Notes: generated from the sequence alone by a model not told the origin. 27,256 nucleotides of DNA from an uncultured Prevotella sp. (GCA_900539625.1 UQCW01000035.1:1-27256), one strand, 5' to 3'; positions 14,653 to 23,232 are shown, counted from the first letter of the stretch. Numbers and translations: made by a program.

Positions 14653-15718
14653 AGTTATTAATGATTTGGGTGAATAATTCTTCGGTTGGTTTCCCGTTTT
14701 CTTTCAAGAAGGCCACTTCGATGGGTTGCACCAGGAGTTGGCGGCGCAGTGAAGGGCAGAGCTGATTGGAGATGGAGCGCAGGCGGGCGGCGTCTTTCTC
14801 CGTTGTCACCACCATCGTGTCTTCGGGCATTTCCGAGAAGGTGCGGTTCATCAAGGCAATGCTGGAAGGCGTGAACGCATGGTGGTCGGGGAAGCGCAAT
14901 GGCGTGACTTGAAACCGCTCTCGGCGCAAATGTTCGTAGAGAGGTTCCGGACGTGCGATGCCGGTCAGCGCCAAAACGGAGCCAGACGTGGCACACTGCT
15001 TTCCCTCCGCAAACAGAGGGCGGCGCTCGCCATAGCGAAACGTGGTGAAGAAGAGTTTTTGCGACGGAGAAAGGCGGAGGCGCTGCCTGATGTCGGAGCG
15101 TTGCGCTTCGTTGAGCCCTTCGGGGCATTTCGTGACGATGACAATCTGCGCCCGTCGCGCCCCTCGTTTCGATTCGCGCAAGCGGCCTGCCGGAAGCACG
15201 AAATCATCAACATAAAGGCGGCTGAAGTCCGTCAGGAGAATATAGAGACCAGCACAGACGTAGCGATGCTGATAGGCATCGTCGAGCACCACGACTTCCG
15301 GGGGATTGGGCTGCGCCAACAAGCGTTCCATCCCTTCACAACGTTTCTCGTCGACCGCCACCTGCACCTGCGGGAATTTGCGTTGCATTTGCAGCGGTTC
15401 GTCGCCGATGTCAGAGGCCGTGCTCTCCGCGTTGGCCATGACAAAACCATGCGTTCGGCGTCCGTAGCCACGGCTTAGGAGCGCCACGCGGTGTTGTGGG
15501 GAAAGCAGGCGCAGGAGATATTCCGCGTGTGGCGTTTTGCCTGTGCCGCCAACGGCCAGATTGCCGATGGCAATGGTGGCGCATGGAAAGCGCCGGGAGG
15601 GCAGCCAGCCGCGGTTGAAGGCAGCGTTGCGCAAACTCATGACGAGGTCGTAAAGACAGGCCAAAGGCCATAGCAGGCTTTGGAAGCGCTGGGCGGCAGA
15701 CATTTTCTTGTGCATCAT
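14624..15718 (-). CDS. lpxK: tetraacyldisaccharide 4'-kinase
   Basis: 364-aa membrane-associated kinase of lipid A synthesis; it adds the 4'-phosphate to tetraacyldisaccharide-1-phosphate. A P-loop lies at about residues 52-62 (GNLAVGGTGKTP), with an N-terminal hydrophobic helix (LLWPLACLYDLVM). The family motif DDGFQHR appears as DDAYQHR, a conservative variant. The start ATG overlaps the sppA stop by 4 bp (two adjacent ATGs at 15718 and 15715 are possible), and its stop lies inside punA. The sppA-lpxK-punA order is shared by many Bacteroidota (recalled). Confidence 0.95.
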   Translation of the reverse strand: MMHKKMSAAQRFQSLLWPLACLYDLVMSLRNAAFNRGWLPSRRFPCATIAIGNLAVGGTGKTPHAEYLLRLLSPQHRVALLSRGYGRRTHGFVMANAESTASDIGDEPLQMQRKFPQVQVAVDEKRCEGMERLLAQPNPPEVVVLDDAYQHRYVCAGLYILLTDFSRLYVDDFVLPAGRLRESKRGARRAQIVIVTKCPEGLNEAQRSDIRQRLRLSPSQKLFFTTFRYGERRPLFAEGKQCATSGSVLALTGIARPEPLYEHLRRERFQVTPLRFPDHHAFTPSSIALMNRTFSEMPEDTMVVTTEKDAARLRSISNQLCPSLRRQLLVQPIEVAFLKENGKPTEELFTQIINNYVTSNQTNG

Positions 15719-17478
15719 CTGAGATTAGGGTCAAACGGCATACGGGCTTGCAGGCAGTCGGTGCCTTGAAGCGTATAGACAAATTGCAGCGGCTTATAGT
15801 AGACCCCCAGCATACCTTTGACGCGGTTTTCCATATAGTCGTCTTTCACGTCGCTGAAGAGTTGCGTGTACCAGTCCGCGGGTGCCGGATAAGCCACGAT
15901 GCCATAGTCGGCCACTTTGGCGCGGCGTGCAGCTTCGCGAATGGCATCTTCAAGCGTTCCGAGTTTGTCAACAAGCTTGAGGTTCAGCGCCTGGCGGCCC
16001 GTCCATACACGTCCTTGTGCAATGCTGTCCACCTGTGCCGTTGTCATGTGCCGTCCGTCGGCCACGCGGCGGAGGAACAAGGCATAGCCACGCTCCACAT
16101 AGCGCTGCATGGCCGCTGCCTCTCCGGCGTTGATGCCGCGTCCCATAGCGCCGAAATCCGAGGCTTCGTTGGTTTTCACGACGTCGAAGTGCAGGCCGAG
16201 TTTTTCCGTCAGCAAGCCAGTAGCGTCTGGCACCATGCCGAAGATGCCGATGCTGCCAGTTAGCGTCATCGGTTCGGCAACGATGTAGTCAGCACCGCAA
16301 GACATATAATAGCCGCCAGAAGCCGCCATGCCGCTCATTGACACGACAACGGGCTTTTTCTTCTTAAGCAACTGTACCGCGCGCCACATCTGTTCGGAGG
16401 CATAGGCACTTCCGCCGCCAGAATTGATGCGGAGCACCACGGCCTTCACGTTTTCATCGTTGCAAAGACGGTCGAGGTCGTCAACAACTTTCGGGCCGAG
16501 AATCTGCTGTCCGCTTGAAATCACGCCTTCGACTTCGCTGCCGACGATGTCGCCCTGGGCATAATAAACGGCAATCTGTCCGTTTGCCCCGTTGGCGCTT
16601 TCATCATAGGCGGCCAATTCTGCGGGCGACACCATGTTCAGGTGTTCCGTTTTTGTCAGGCGGCGCAAGGTCTCTCTGACTTCGTCGATATAGGCGGTGC
16701 GGTCAACGAGGCGTGTGCGCACATAATCATCGGCATCCGTGAGCGCCATATAATTGTCGGCCAGAGCGTTCAGACTGTCGACAGAGATTTTTCGCGAGGC
16801 AGAGACATCCTTGCAGGCCACTGTCCAGATGTCGTTGATGAACGACTGGACCATGGCGCGGTTGGCGTCGCTCATGTCAGTGCGGATGAACGGCTCGACG
16901 GCACTTTTGAAAGTGCCCACGCGGAACACCTGCATCTTCACGCCGACCTTCTCCAGGAGTTCCTTATAGAACATCGGCTGCGAGGCGATGCCGTGCCAGT
17001 CGAGCATGCCGCTCGGATTGATGTAGAGGCTGTCGGCCACGCTGGCCACATAGTAGGCCCCTTGTAAATAGCTGTCGCCATAGGCAATGATGAACTTACC
17101 GCTTTTTTTGAAGTCGGTCAGTGCCTTTCGTATTTCTTCCAGCGAGGCCATGTCGGCACTGAATATGCCGCTTTCAAGGTAGATGCCAGAGATTTTGTCG
17201 TTGGTGGCAGCGATTTTGATGGATTTCAGGATGTTGTCAAGTCCTTGCTCTTCCGTGCCAGACATGCCGAGGAACGCGCTGACGGGATTGTCCTGTACGC
17301 GTTCCTGCAGATTGCCAGAGAGGTCAATGCGTAAAACACTTCCATTTTGGATGACCGGTTTGCTGTCGCCCGCACTCAGCATGGCGCCCAGCATGATAAA
17401 GCCCATCAGGAAGGTGAAGGCAGAAACAATCAGCATGCCGACCACAACGGCCAGCACTTGCTTGAAAAACGTTTTCAT
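15715..17478 (-). CDS. sppA: signal peptide peptidase SppA, 67K type
   Basis: 587 aa, the double-domain form. An N-terminal membrane anchor (about 8-34) is followed by two S49 domains. The general-base lysine is K191 (VFRVGTFKSAVEPF), and the nucleophile serine is S387 in SMSGMAASGGYYMS, matching the Lys/Ser dyad of the E. coli enzyme. It degrades cleaved signal peptides in the inner membrane, facing the periplasm. First of a tightly overlapping set with lpxK and punA; xth lies 130 bp upstream on the same strand with no visible terminator between. Confidence 0.96.
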   Translation of the reverse strand: MKTFFKQVLAVVVGMLIVSAFTFLMGFIMLGAMLSAGDSKPVIQNGSVLRIDLSGNLQERVQDNPVSAFLGMSGTEEQGLDNILKSIKIAATNDKISGIYLESGIFSADMASLEEIRKALTDFKKSGKFIIAYGDSYLQGAYYVASVADSLYINPSGMLDWHGIASQPMFYKELLEKVGVKMQVFRVGTFKSAVEPFIRTDMSDANRAMVQSFINDIWTVACKDVSASRKISVDSLNALADNYMALTDADDYVRTRLVDRTAYIDEVRETLRRLTKTEHLNMVSPAELAAYDESANGANGQIAVYYAQGDIVGSEVEGVISSGQQILGPKVVDDLDRLCNDENVKAVVLRINSGGGSAYASEQMWRAVQLLKKKKPVVVSMSGMAASGGYYMSCGADYIVAEPMTLTGSIGIFGMVPDATGLLTEKLGLHFDVVKTNEASDFGAMGRGINAGEAAAMQRYVERGYALFLRRVADGRHMTTAQVDSIAQGRVWTGRQALNLKLVDKLGTLEDAIREAARRAKVADYGIVAYPAPADWYTQLFSDVKDDYMENRVKGMLGVYYKPLQFVYTLQGTDCLQARMPFDPNLR

Positions 17479-17608
17479 TAGATTCTATTGGATTGAGTTG
17501 ATGTCTATCGGAATGGGGTGGGGAGGCTTTGGAGAAGCAGGCGTGGCGAAACAAGCGTAAGGCCGCTGCCAGCAGATGTTTTCAAGTCCTTGCCGTTTCT
17601 TCCCTTTG

Positions 17609-18364
17609 TTATTTCAGTACCACTTCGACCGGGCAATGGTCTGAGCCGAAGATTTCCGTATGGATTTTCGCATCGGCCAGTTGGTCGTTGAGATCGTCCG
17701 ACACGATGAAATAGTCAATGCGCCATCCAGCGTTTTTCTCTCGCGCCTTGAAACGGTAGGACCACCAAGAGTAGATGCCCGTTTCGTCGGGGTGGAAGAA
17801 GCGGAAAGTGTCGGTGAAACCCGCATTGAGGAGGTTGGAAAATTGCTCGCGCTCTTCATCGGTGAAGCCCGCATTGCGGCGGTTGGACTTCGGATTTTTC
17901 AGGTCAATTTCCTGGTGTGCCACGTTGAAGTCGCCGCAGGCAATGACAGGTTTCTTCTTTCGTAGCTCCATGAGGTAGTTGCGGAAGTCCTCGTCCCATT
18001 TCATGCGGTAGTCCAGGCGGCGCAAGCCATCTTGCGAATTGGGAACATAGGCCGTAACCACAAAATATTCCGGCATCTCCAACGTGATGACGCGTCCTTC
18101 GTGGTCGTGTTCGTCGATGCCGAGGCCGTAGCTGACGGCCAAGGGTTCATGGCGCGTATAGATGGCAGTTCCAGAATAGCCCTTCTTGTCGGCATACGAC
18201 CAATAGCTCTTATAGCCTTCAAACTGAAGGTCGAGTTGTCCGGCCTGCATCTTCGTTTCCTGCAAGCAGAAGAAATCGGCATCAAGGGCCTTGAAGGCTT
18301 CGCTAAAACCTTTGCCGTTACAGGCTCTCAGCCCGTTGACATTCCAAGATATGAATTTTGTCAT
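17609..18364 (-). CDS. xth: exodeoxyribonuclease III / AP endonuclease
   Basis: 251-aa Mg-dependent base-excision repair nuclease of the EEP superfamily. Motifs in order: SWNVNGLRA (N8), LQETK (E36), YVPNSQ, ACGDFNVAH (catalytic D and N), WRIDYF and the terminal GSDHCPV (catalytic D-H). Full length. The predicted promoter at 18584-18615 gives a leader of ~220 nt, which contains two 18-bp direct repeats. Confidence 0.96.
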   Translation of the reverse strand: MTKFISWNVNGLRACNGKGFSEAFKALDADFFCLQETKMQAGQLDLQFEGYKSYWSYADKKGYSGTAIYTRHEPLAVSYGLGIDEHDHEGRVITLEMPEYFVVTAYVPNSQDGLRRLDYRMKWDEDFRNYLMELRKKKPVIACGDFNVAHQEIDLKNPKSNRRNAGFTDEEREQFSNLLNAGFTDTFRFFHPDETGIYSWWSYRFKAREKNAGWRIDYFIVSDDLNDQLADAKIHTEIFGSDHCPVEVVLK

Positions 18365-18433
18365 TGTGATGTTTTCGGTTAGGTGGGTGTCAGAAAGGAT
18401 AAGGCTCCATGTATATTACGTTCTAGTATATGT

Positions 18434-18469
18434 ATATGAGCATCTGCTTATATATGACCATCTGCTTAT
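18434..18469 (+). repeat. two 18-bp direct repeats
   Basis: ATATGASCATCTGCTTAT occurs twice in tandem (18434-18451 and 18452-18469) with one difference. It lies in the long leader of xth. It could be a recent duplication or paired binding sites. The remaining bases between 18364 and 18726 hold only the two promoters described. Confidence 0.7.
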
Positions 18470-18583
18470 GAGTGTGGTCTGGAAATGTAACCTGGTGGAG
18501 CCCATGTTTGTGATGGCACGGCAGTTCATGCCAAAATGCACGCCGAGAGCCTCAAACTTTCAACGCACGTTAAATCTGTAAGG

Positions 18584-18615
18584 CAAAAGTAGGCAACATC
18601 TGCCGAAACACCAAA
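18584..18615 (-). promoter_or_regulatory. xth promoter
   Basis: Minus strand: TTTG at 18615-18612, 20 bases, TACTTTTG at 18591-18584: a full Bacteroidota consensus. A second TACTTTTG overlaps the -33 position (18619-18612). Confidence 0.7.
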
Positions 18616-18634
18616 AGTATTCCGAATTTTTTCC

Positions 18635-18642
18635 TAACTTTG
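18635..18642 (+). promoter_or_regulatory. -7 box of DUF1573 gene
   Basis: TAACTTTG, 83 bp upstream of the ATG at 18726 and divergent from the xth promoter. No clear -33 element. Confidence 0.55.
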
Positions 18643-18725
18643 CCATAAGTATTCCCGTTGAAGCATCAGAGACGGATGGTTCAGCGGGAGGTTCCTTTTC
18701 AAAAAGCAAGACTTTCAGTTTATTT

Positions 18726-19796
18726 ATGCAACGCATCAAACAATACATAATCGCCGCCGCCATCTGCGGTTTGTCTGCAACGGCGAGCGTCTCGGCGCAA
18801 GTGCGCTTCGACAATGTGCGCCATGAATTTGGCACACTCCTTTGGCACGCCCCGGGCAAGGCCACATTCAAAATCTTCAACGATTCCAAGGAACCGTTGA
18901 CCATCAAAGACGTGCATCCCGACTGCGGTTGCACGCTCGTTGACTGGACAAAGACGCCCATTCAGCCCGGTGAGTACGGCCTCATCTCGGCAACATTCGA
19001 CGCCGAATTGCTTGGTCATTTTGAGAAGCAGGTGGCCGTTTACACCAATCTCAAGGAAAAACCCTTCTATCTTACCCTCAGCGGCAGTGTTGCGCAAACG
19101 CTCAACAGCGGAAAGACAGATTTGCCCTACCATGTCGGAGATTTATATCTGGAGACTGACAATGTCGAGTTTGACGACGTTTATAGAGGCGACAACCCCG
19201 TGAAGGAAGTCAGAGTGTACAACAGCGGGCGCCAGTCGGTTACGCCGCAGCTCATGCACCTGCCGAAGTATCTCAAAGTGGTTCCGGAACCAGAAGTCAT
19301 ACGCCCGGGACGCAGCGGACGCCTCTATCTGACGCTTAATAGCGAACTCCTGCGCAACTACGGACTGACACAGACCAGCGTCTACGTCAGTCGCTTTGCC
19401 GGCGACCGCGTCAGTCGTGACAACGAGCTAAATATCTCCGCCACGCTGTTGCCAGAACAGGAATACACCGACGAACAGTTGTCGACGGCTCCATCGGCCG
19501 TGATAGACAGCACCACCATCCATTTCAATTTCAACGGCAGCACGAAGCGCCAGAAGCGCGAGGTGAAACTCACCAATGCCGGACAGTCGCCCCTGGTGGT
19601 CACCGCTTTGCAGGTGTACAACCCCGGCCTCAGCGTCAGCATCGGAAAACGCACACTCAAACCGGGGCAGAGCGACAAACTGAAAATCTCTACCAGTCCG
19701 ACCAATCAGGGATTTAAAGGCCGCAGAAGAGTGCTTCTCATCACCAACGACCCGGTCAACCCGAAAATAATTATTGACATTATCATAAAAAAATAG
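18726..19796 (+). CDS. secreted DUF1573 Ig-like protein
   Basis: 356 aa. Signal peptide MQRIKQYIIAAAICGLSATASVSA. Residues ~25-115 are a typical DUF1573 domain (FDNVRHEFGTL, FKIFNDSKEPLTIKDV, HPDCGCTLVDW, GLISATFD); two further Ig-like beta-sandwich units follow (about 135-235 and 250-350), the last with TNAGQSPLVVTALQVYN. The CGC motif is a hallmark of the family. Such proteins are abundant in Bacteroidota envelopes, with no established biochemical role. Single gene; tRNA-Pro follows. Confidence 0.9.
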   Translation: MQRIKQYIIAAAICGLSATASVSAQVRFDNVRHEFGTLLWHAPGKATFKIFNDSKEPLTIKDVHPDCGCTLVDWTKTPIQPGEYGLISATFDAELLGHFEKQVAVYTNLKEKPFYLTLSGSVAQTLNSGKTDLPYHVGDLYLETDNVEFDDVYRGDNPVKEVRVYNSGRQSVTPQLMHLPKYLKVVPEPEVIRPGRSGRLYLTLNSELLRNYGLTQTSVYVSRFAGDRVSRDNELNISATLLPEQEYTDEQLSTAPSAVIDSTTIHFNFNGSTKRQKREVKLTNAGQSPLVVTALQVYNPGLSVSIGKRTLKPGQSDKLKISTSPTNQGFKGRRRVLLITNDPVNPKIIIDIIIKK

Positions 19797-19829
19797 ACAA
19801 ATAAATTTCGCCACTTGGAATTTATTACT

Positions 19830-19837
19830 TAACTTTG
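19830..19837 (+). promoter_or_regulatory. -7 box of tRNA-Pro
   Basis: TAACTTTG ends 11 bp before the tRNA, with TTTC (one mismatch to TTTG) 20 bases upstream at 19806-19809. Confidence 0.65.
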
Positions 19838-19848
19838 CATCGCAAAAT

Positions 19849-19921
19849 CGGAAAGTAGCGCAGTTGGTAGCGCACTACGTTCGGGACGTAGGGGTCGGGC
19901 GTTCGAGTCGCCTCTTTCCGA
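19849..19921 (+). tRNA. tRNA-Pro (anticodon CGG)
   Basis: A full cloverleaf can be drawn: acceptor CGGAAAG/CTTTCCG, D stem GCGC/GCGC, anticodon stem CTACG/CGTAG with loop TTCGGGA (anticodon CGG, reads CCG), variable loop GGGTC, T arm GGGCG-TTCGAGT-CGCCT with one G-T pair, discriminator A. CCA is not encoded. Bounded by its own promoter and terminator. Confidence 0.96.
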
Positions 19922-19925
19922 CAAA

Positions 19926-19970
19926 ACCGAGGCTAACAAACTGTTTATCAGTCGTTAGCTTCGGTTTTTG
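19926..19970 (+). terminator. terminator after tRNA-Pro
   Basis: ACCGAGGCTAAC (19926-19937) pairs with GTTAGCTTCGGT (19954-19965) with one G-T, followed by TTTTTG. Confidence 0.9.
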
Positions 19971-20115
19971 CGTTTTGAGAAGTGGGCTAAATAAAGACAG
20001 AAGCATGAGTTGGGTAATTCTTTTAATTTAATCGTGTCATTGGCCCGTTTCGGCAACGACCTGTTTAGGGAAGTTCAGCGCGATGAAGTATTCCAACGGT
20101 TTCCTCCCCGTCTTT

Positions 20116-20147
20116 TTTTATGTCCTGCATCTTTTATGTCCTGCATC
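20116..20147 (+). repeat. perfect 16-bp tandem duplication
   Basis: TTTTATGTCCTGCATC occurs twice head to tail (20116-20131, 20132-20147), ~30 bp upstream of the GH127-like start. Probably a replication-slippage event in the 5' region. The rest of 19971-20177 shows no gene; an in-frame extension of the next ORF to 20010 looks non-coding. Confidence 0.75.
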
Positions 20148-20177
20148 CTAAATCCCTCACATTCCATTTCTAAAAAA

Positions 20178-21296
20178 ATGATATCACTGAAACGCTATAC
20201 CTTATTGATTATTCTGTTGTCTGCCTGCACCCTGTCAACGGCCCAAAAGCGCCTGAAAACGCCGCTTGCCTTCGTGCCTGCCGACAGTGTCGTTTTGTGG
20301 GGCGAAAGTTATAACGACTTGCGCGGCATGGCGCTTCGTGTTAACAAAACATTGCAGGCAAGAGCAGTTAAGCCTGTTGGCAAGGCATACAAAAAAGCCT
20401 TGAAGGCGTGGAAGGAAGAAACGCTGCCGACAGCCACTCTGACAGGAGCTTGCGAGAAAGGGCTAAGCGAGCGCATGCTTCGGAATGCTCTTCTCATAGA
20501 GCAGGCCGGAGGATTGTTTCTCGAATCAGCCGACAGTCGCTTCATGGATCTCTCTGAGCGCGTTCTTTGGGGCGATTTGATGCGCGAGGTGATTTCTCCG
20601 TCGCCAGTGTCTTTTGAGAAGCATACGGCGTCTCAAGCATTGGTGGATGCCACAGGGATGATTTATGCCACGTCGGGTGAAGACCTTTGGGTGAACCTGT
20701 TCACCAACAGCACGACACACGTCCTGTCGGATGAACTTAACATCATTGTCGACCAAATGACGGGTATGCCCCTTGAAGGACGGGTGAAAATTCGTTTGAC
20801 GGGCTATTCGCGTGGCCGTTTCCATGTCCGCCTGCATGTGCGCATTCCCGGATGGGCCGTAGGCCATTTTGAACCGAAGGAGAAATATGTGTTTTCCAAC
20901 GATGCAAAGCTTTTCGGCGTGGAGACGGAAGCCACATCTCCCAGGACAAAGACACCGGCATTCTACATCAACGGGCGTGAGAGCCTCACCTCCGTTGTGG
21001 AGAACGGATATTTTGTTATTGACCGCACGTGGAATTCTGGAGACGAAGTCATGGTTGAATTTCCCATGCTGCCCTATTTTGTTAAGGAAGTGGGGAAGGG
21101 TAGTGCGTCGGTTGCCGCCTGCCATCTCTTCAGGGGTGTGTTGGAATACGTGCCGCAACAATCAGGCAAAGACTTCCGCCTCAGTCCTAATGTGGGCTTG
21201 AAAGAGACGGAGAGCGAAGACGGTGTCCCCTTGTATGAAATCAAAGATGCCAAAGAAAACGTTGTGACGTTTGCACCCTATATATCTGTCTGGTAA
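20178..21296 (+). CDS. GH127-like (DUF1680) lipoprotein lacking catalytic barrel
   Basis: 372 aa from the ATG at 20178, chosen because a signal sequence begins there; LLSAC at 13-17 is a good lipobox, so it is probably an outer-membrane lipoprotein. The C-terminal ~190 residues resemble the beta-sandwich of GH127 beta-L-arabinofuranosidases (DLWVNLFTNS, HVRLHVRIPGWA, YFVIDRTWNSGDEVMVEFPM). Before it, SRFMDLSERVLWGDLM resembles the end of the GH127 (alpha/alpha)6 barrel. GH127 enzymes are ~600 residues or more; most of the barrel and the zinc-binding Cys/Glu motif (a CCP-type segment) is absent. Probably non-catalytic, possibly sugar-binding. Confidence 0.7.
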   Translation: MISLKRYTLLIILLSACTLSTAQKRLKTPLAFVPADSVVLWGESYNDLRGMALRVNKTLQARAVKPVGKAYKKALKAWKEETLPTATLTGACEKGLSERMLRNALLIEQAGGLFLESADSRFMDLSERVLWGDLMREVISPSPVSFEKHTASQALVDATGMIYATSGEDLWVNLFTNSTTHVLSDELNIIVDQMTGMPLEGRVKIRLTGYSRGRFHVRLHVRIPGWAVGHFEPKEKYVFSNDAKLFGVETEATSPRTKTPAFYINGRESLTSVVENGYFVIDRTWNSGDEVMVEFPMLPYFVKEVGKGSASVAACHLFRGVLEYVPQQSGKDFRLSPNVGLKETESEDGVPLYEIKDAKENVVTFAPYISVW

Positions 21297-21345
21297 TGGT
21301 TAACTTATTCTTTCACCATTACTAAGAGGAATGTCGGAATAAAAG

Positions 21346-21388
21346 AAAAGCACAAGATGCGCCTTGCAATGGGGTATCTTGTGCTTTT
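21346..21388. terminator. bidirectional terminator
   Basis: AAAAGCACAAGAT (21346-21358) pairs with ATCTTGTGCTTTT (21376-21388), with A and T tracts on either side, between the convergent GH127-like and epimerase genes. Confidence 0.9.
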
Positions 21389-21503
21389 TCTCTTATGGAG
21401 TGTCGTCGCGGCCTTTCCCTGTTGAGGCTGCTTGGTCATAGAGAGGCCGTTGTATGAAAACCGATGATATGCCAGCGTTGGCCCGTCATCGGTTTCCGTC
21501 TGC

Positions 21504-22391
21504 TCAAATGAGCACTTCAATCTCATAAAAACCAGTCCAAGTCTGTCCTGGTTCGGCCGTGTTGATGTAAGGGCGTTTCTCCACGGGGCCTTCAAAGCCG
21601 ATGGGGTCGCAAAGACCATACCACGGTTCGGCGCAGATGAATGGCGCGTGCACACCTTGCGGCGACCAGAACAGCCAAACGGGAGCCGAACTCTTTACGG
21701 CTGCCAGAGGGCGCTTTGCCTTGTCGAGCACAATGGCACGTTCAATCTGGTGTTCATCGAAAATCAAAGCCTCGTTGGCAAAGGTGTCAACGCCAAGCGG
21801 CACCAGTCCGTCGGTCTCTTTCGGGAAGTCAAAATGTTGAGGCTCTGTGCATCCCTGTTCTGTGGCGCGAAGCACATGGGAGATGTTTTTGCCTTCGAGT
21901 TTCAAATAGCCGTCAACGGCAGCGTCTTCGTCGAAATCGGGGAGCACGAAGCCAGGGTGTCCGCCCATTTGGAAGAACATGGTGCTGTCGCCCAAGTTCA
22001 GAACCGTCATGGTGGCCTTCACCCTGCGGCCTTCCAAGGCATATCTGACACGCACTTCGTAGGGCCACGGAAACGCTTCGCGGTTTTCTCCGCAGTCCTT
22101 ATAAACATAGGTCAGGCTGTCGGCCGTCTCCTTTTCAAGCGTCCATTCCTTTTCGCGCATAAAACCGTGTTTCGGCATGCAGTAAGACTTGCCGTTCAGC
22201 CGGTAAGTGCCGTTCCAAAGTCCGCCCACTGCGGGGAAGAGAATCGGCGAGCGCCCGTGCCAATATTCAGGTATTCCCTGCCAGAGCATTTCCCGTTCTC
22301 CAGCCAAAACCTTGAGATTCTGCATTTCTGCGCCAGCCGTGCTGACCGTGATGCTGATTTCTCCGTTTGAGATGGTGTTTAGTTTAGCCAT
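21504..22391 (-). CDS. aldose 1-epimerase family protein (LacX-like)
   Basis: 295-aa galactose-mutarotase-fold enzyme, interconverting anomers of free or phosphorylated sugars. Seen: NGEISITVSTAGAEMQNL start, SPILFPAVGGLWNG, KHGFMREKEW (histidine), GGHPGFVLP (second histidine) and EPWYGLCDP near the catalytic glutamate. No signal peptide, so cytosolic. The layout fits the LacX-like subgroup rather than GalM. Single gene; a near-consensus TTCCTTTG box lies on the minus strand near 22444-22451. Confidence 0.9.
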   Translation of the reverse strand: MAKLNTISNGEISITVSTAGAEMQNLKVLAGEREMLWQGIPEYWHGRSPILFPAVGGLWNGTYRLNGKSYCMPKHGFMREKEWTLEKETADSLTYVYKDCGENREAFPWPYEVRVRYALEGRRVKATMTVLNLGDSTMFFQMGGHPGFVLPDFDEDAAVDGYLKLEGKNISHVLRATEQGCTEPQHFDFPKETDGLVPLGVDTFANEALIFDEHQIERAIVLDKAKRPLAAVKSSAPVWLFWSPQGVHAPFICAEPWYGLCDPIGFEGPVEKRPYINTAEPGQTWTGFYEIEVLI

Positions 22392-22554
22392 TTGCTGTTT
22401 TTTGTTTGTCGTTCATGGTTGATGGGGCACCGTTGTTGTCCGACAAAGGAAAACGACGCCCCTCTGAAAAGTTATTCTCAATCAGTTTGCTACTGATTTA
22501 TCGGGCAAAAACGCCCTGCTCCAAATGGGCAGAAAACTTCCGCTCCGCTTTTTT

Positions 22555-22739
22555 AGTAATGTTGAAAGAATAAGTTCCGCAATTTTGCACCTGCATTTTT
22601 GAGCTATTTTTGAGCTTATTCGAAGGAGCAATGCGAGCATTGTGACTGAGAATAAGTTCGAAAAGAGCCGAAAAGGCAGGTGGGTAAATAGAATATTACT
22701 TGCCGGCAAAATTGCGGAAGTTATTCTTTCAACATTACT
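22555..22739. repeat. palindromic element 3 (MITE-like), 185 bp
   Basis: 34-bp terminal inverted repeats (22555-22588 and 22706-22739) with one mismatch, and an inner pair AGCTTATTCG/CGAAtaagct-like around the core at 22623-22650: GAAGGAGC, AAT, GCGAGC, ATT, GTGACTGA. The right end stops 4 bp from the stop codon of the DUF3276 gene. The arms are unrelated to those of elements 1 and 2. Nothing else is seen in 22392-22554. Confidence 0.88.
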
Positions 22740-22743
22740 TAGA

Positions 22744-23166
22744 TTAGAAATCCATATCCAATTTGAAATCATCAAGAATTTTGCGGGCAGAATCATAGTC
22801 GCGCTCCGCCTTGCGAAGAATTGCCTCGCTCTGTCCTGACGACAACTGTCCGTCCACGATGAACTCGTCGTTGTGACGGTCGTAGTGGGGGATGGGACCG
22901 CCCTTCTCCTGGGCATAGTCGGCTGCGGCTTGAAGGGCCGTGAGGAATTTGTTCAAGTCCTCGCGGTAAAGAAAAATCTTATGCTTTTCAAAAACTGGGC
23001 GCGATTCTTCGTCGCCATCCTTGATGCGTTTGCTCTCAGTGATAGAGAGATAGAGTTCGCTGTTTCTGTCTTGCTTCACATCTATATAATAAATGCGCTT
23101 CCCTGCTTTGACTGAGCGAGAAAATACAATCTCGTTGTCAGCTCTTCCTTTAAATGAATCGTTCAT
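22744..23166 (-). CDS. PUR-family DNA/RNA-binding protein (DUF3276)
   Basis: 140-aa small nucleic-acid-binding protein related to eukaryotic Pur-alpha and Borrelia BpuR. It has the repeat's beta strands (EIVFSRSVKAGKRIYYIDVK, ELYLSITESKRI, HKIFLYREDLNKFLTAL) and an acidic C-terminus with two predicted helices (SEAILRKAERDYDSARKILDDF). I use the ATG at 23164-23166; a longer in-frame extension upstream has no family resemblance. Single gene, promoter at 23233-23263, palindromic element directly after its stop. Confidence 0.9.
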   Translation of the reverse strand: MNDSFKGRADNEIVFSRSVKAGKRIYYIDVKQDRNSELYLSITESKRIKDGDEESRPVFEKHKIFLYREDLNKFLTALQAAADYAQEKGGPIPHYDRHNDEFIVDGQLSSGQSEAILRKAERDYDSARKILDDFKLDMDF

Positions 23167-23232
23167 GTAGATATAAAAATGGTTATGTAGATTAAATCCA
23201 ATGTCGTTTGATACGCTTCCCGACGGAGGGTA

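Noticed and set aside
20010..20177. 56-residue N-terminal extension of the GH127-like protein
   Set aside because: It would bury the lipoprotein signal sequence and includes the 16-bp tandem duplication; the ATG at 20178 is preferred.
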